DNA from: G963676655 sp963676655
GTDB lineage: Bacteria > Verrucomicrobiota > Lentisphaeria > Victivallales > Victivallaceae
Reading direction: 5' to 3'
NCBI GenBank assembly: GCA_963676655.2
Contig: CAXXKX010000003.1
Coordinates: 2,914,001 to 2,978,000 of the forward strand
Length of the DNA: 64,000 bases
The notes beneath the pieces are model-generated. The model saw only the letters and a program-made list of their open reading frames with translations. It was not told the origin of the DNA and searched no databases. Shown one piece after another: positions 62,829 through 64,000 of the stretch; position 1 is the first letter of the stretch, and the number at the start of each line of letters is the position of its first letter. The translations under genes and the position numbers were made by a program.

Positions 62829-63623
62829 TTAAAGTCCGTAACCGGCGTCCCAGTTAGGGGAATCATACGAATTTGGAAAATAGACGCTGAGTCGAAAAGT
62901 ATTCAATAAACTGGGGCCTACATTGGGATAAGGAATCTGGTTTTCCGATAATGACTTCGCGTGCCCATCGAGAAATGAAATATTTGTCAATTTATTGCCA
63001 TGACGCCACCCAATCATGCAATCATCTCCAATCCCTCCGGTATACGACCCGACTCCATAAGGTCTCAGCATATATGACTGCACAATAAGAGGATAGTTGA
63101 AATCAAAAGCATATGCGGCGGAAGATACCGCTTTGGCTTTTGTTATTCTGACAGGTCCTTCAGCAACGTAAGCGGATGCCCCGGCCGATTGATAAGCAAA
63201 TGGATTTACTCCCATACTGACTTTTACTTGAATGTTCCACAATGCGGTTGATTCTGGCATATGACCAGGTTTCGGGTCGGCCGGACACACTAACTGCTTC
63301 ACATGAGACTGGCGCTTTTCAGTGTCCCAGGTGTAATAATCCGCAACATTGAAATTATTTGCTTCAGCGATGGCATTAACTAAAGGAAACACTGGCTCTG
63401 CTGATGGAAAAATAGAATATGGAAGTACTCCATTGTAGCTATTTGTATATAAAAGAGCCCCACTAATAACTGTTTTATGGTTATTCAAACAGTTAATTGT
63501 ATGTGCTTTCGCACGAGCTTTGCCCAGAGCTGGCAACAGCATTGACGCGAGAATAGCAATAATTGCTATTACAACAAGAAGTTCAATTAATGTGAATTTC
63601 AAAATACGAAATGATTTGAACAT
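62829..63623 (-). CDS. Pseudopilin-like protein, complete copy
   Basis: 264 aa from ATG 63623, preceded by TAAGGAGGAGAAG; an upstream in-frame start at 63659 would bypass this RBS. The N-terminus MFKSFRILKFTLIELLVVIA continues IIAILASMLLPALGKARAKAHTINCLNNHKTVISGAL. The residue before the Phe is Lys. The C-terminus has WRHGNKLTNISFLDGHAKSL, the H-X9/10-DG type tail. No glycan enzyme lies within the visible sequence next to it, although the gene may head an operon whose other genes are absent or were displaced by the element to its left. Confidence 0.88.
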   Translation of the reverse strand: MFKSFRILKFTLIELLVVIAIIAILASMLLPALGKARAKAHTINCLNNHKTVISGALLYTNSYNGVLPYSIFPSAEPVFPLVNAIAEANNFNVADYYTWDTEKRQSHVKQLVCPADPKPGHMPESTALWNIQVKVSMGVNPFAYQSAGASAYVAEGPVRITKAKAVSSAAYAFDFNYPLIVQSYMLRPYGVGSYTGGIGDDCMIGWRHGNKLTNISFLDGHAKSLSENQIPYPNVGPSLLNTFRLSVYFPNSYDSPNWDAGYGL

Positions 63624-63691
63624 AATTCTTCTCCTCCTTAAGGATGTGTCCGTTTTCAACTAATATCTATTGAATGTTAAAGTTAAAGTCT

Positions 63692-63711
63692 CTGAAAAAC
63701 AGATTTTTCAG
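63692..63711. repeat. Inverted repeat upstream of the last pseudopilin
   Basis: CTGAAAAA (63692-63699) and TTTTTCAG (63704-63711), loop CAGA. A second inverted repeat, CGTTTTCA (63942-63949) and TGAAAACG (63961-63968), lies near the window end, and CCGTTTTCA also occurs at 63650. The 377 bp upstream of the pilin gene are AT-rich with no gene seen; these may be regulator sites. Confidence 0.4.
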
Positions 63712-64000
63712 TTCGTAAATACTAATAAGCATTGCCGCATAATTACCCTTTCATTTTTATTATGGTTTCTAAAATGAGTATTAATACGATTCATTATCAA
63801 TAAAATATTGGCATAGTTCCCCTCCGTTTTCTTTCTCAAGTTTCCCTGGCGACACTTTATTATATTGACATATTCAACAATTAATATAGTGTGTTTCTTT
63901 CAAGGGGATCAATTCTTGTGTTTTCTGGCCATAGCTTACCACGTTTTCAAATAACACATCTGAAAACGGATATAACAACAAACCTGAATTTTACCTGATT

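Overview
The window looks like chromosomal DNA of a moderately AT-rich, glycan-degrading Gram-negative bacterium of the PVC group, most probably Lentisphaerota (Victivallales/Lentisphaera-like). This placement is inferred from gene content: several pseudopilin-like proteins sharing FTLIELLVVIAIIAILASM, SSS-type sodium symporters, sulfatase, DUF4838/DUF4091-type glycoside hydrolases, alpha-fucosidase, GYF_2 proteins and a giant FG-GAP/FN3 protein. No rRNA, no complete tRNA and no CRISPR array was seen.

Region 1 (1-11.9 kb, plus strand) is one tight operon, cut by the left window edge, that encodes an envelope machine. It holds two paralogous coiled-coil/linker proteins, a 1004-aa membrane-anchored helical protein, two GYF_2-domain membrane proteins (one fused to a PrsW-type intramembrane protease), a MotA/TolQ/ExbB-type channel, two different single-TM proteins each with an Asp at the head of its TM helix (as in ExbD/TolR/MotB), a Gly-rich single-TM protein and a secreted beta-rich protein. 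I propose an ion-motive-force-driven envelope complex with a heterodimeric 'B' subunit. It is the best candidate in the window for an undescribed system.

Region 2 (12.3-25.4 kb) is a single 4282-codon gene for a giant protein: metzincin-like HExxHxxGxxH domain, FG-GAP-like propellers, many FN3 domains and three C-terminal PPC-like modules. It contains three 1584-bp tandem units that are almost identical.

Region 3 (25.5-59.3 kb) holds three glycan-utilisation operons. A (25.5-33.5 kb): AraC regulator, GH63-like glycosidase, pseudopilin, DUF4091-type hydrolase and an alpha/alpha-toroid enzyme. B (35.2-48.9 kb): AraC regulator with duplicated palindromic operators, GH4, pseudopilin, DUF4838 protein, sulfatase, PIG-L deacetylase, sulfatase remnant, AbgA-like M20 amidohydrolase, ceramidase-like protein and SSS symporter. 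C (59.3-49.2 kb, minus strand): interrupted pseudopilin, glycosidase, CBM-like protein, two SGNH esterases, GH29 fucosidase and an SSS symporter paralogous to that of operon B. Enzyme content suggests a sulfated, esterified, fucose-containing glycan. Between A and B lies a mobile-element scar: a 21-bp tRNA 3'-end copy, a small HExxH-type gene and an N-terminally truncated tyrosine recombinase.

Region 4 (59.3-64 kb) begins with a serine recombinase whose left end sits inside the conserved N-terminal coding sequence of the operon C pseudopilin. It is followed by an HNH-repeat protein and an HU-like protein (minus), a divergent MerR regulator with a strong promoter, and a further complete pseudopilin gene.
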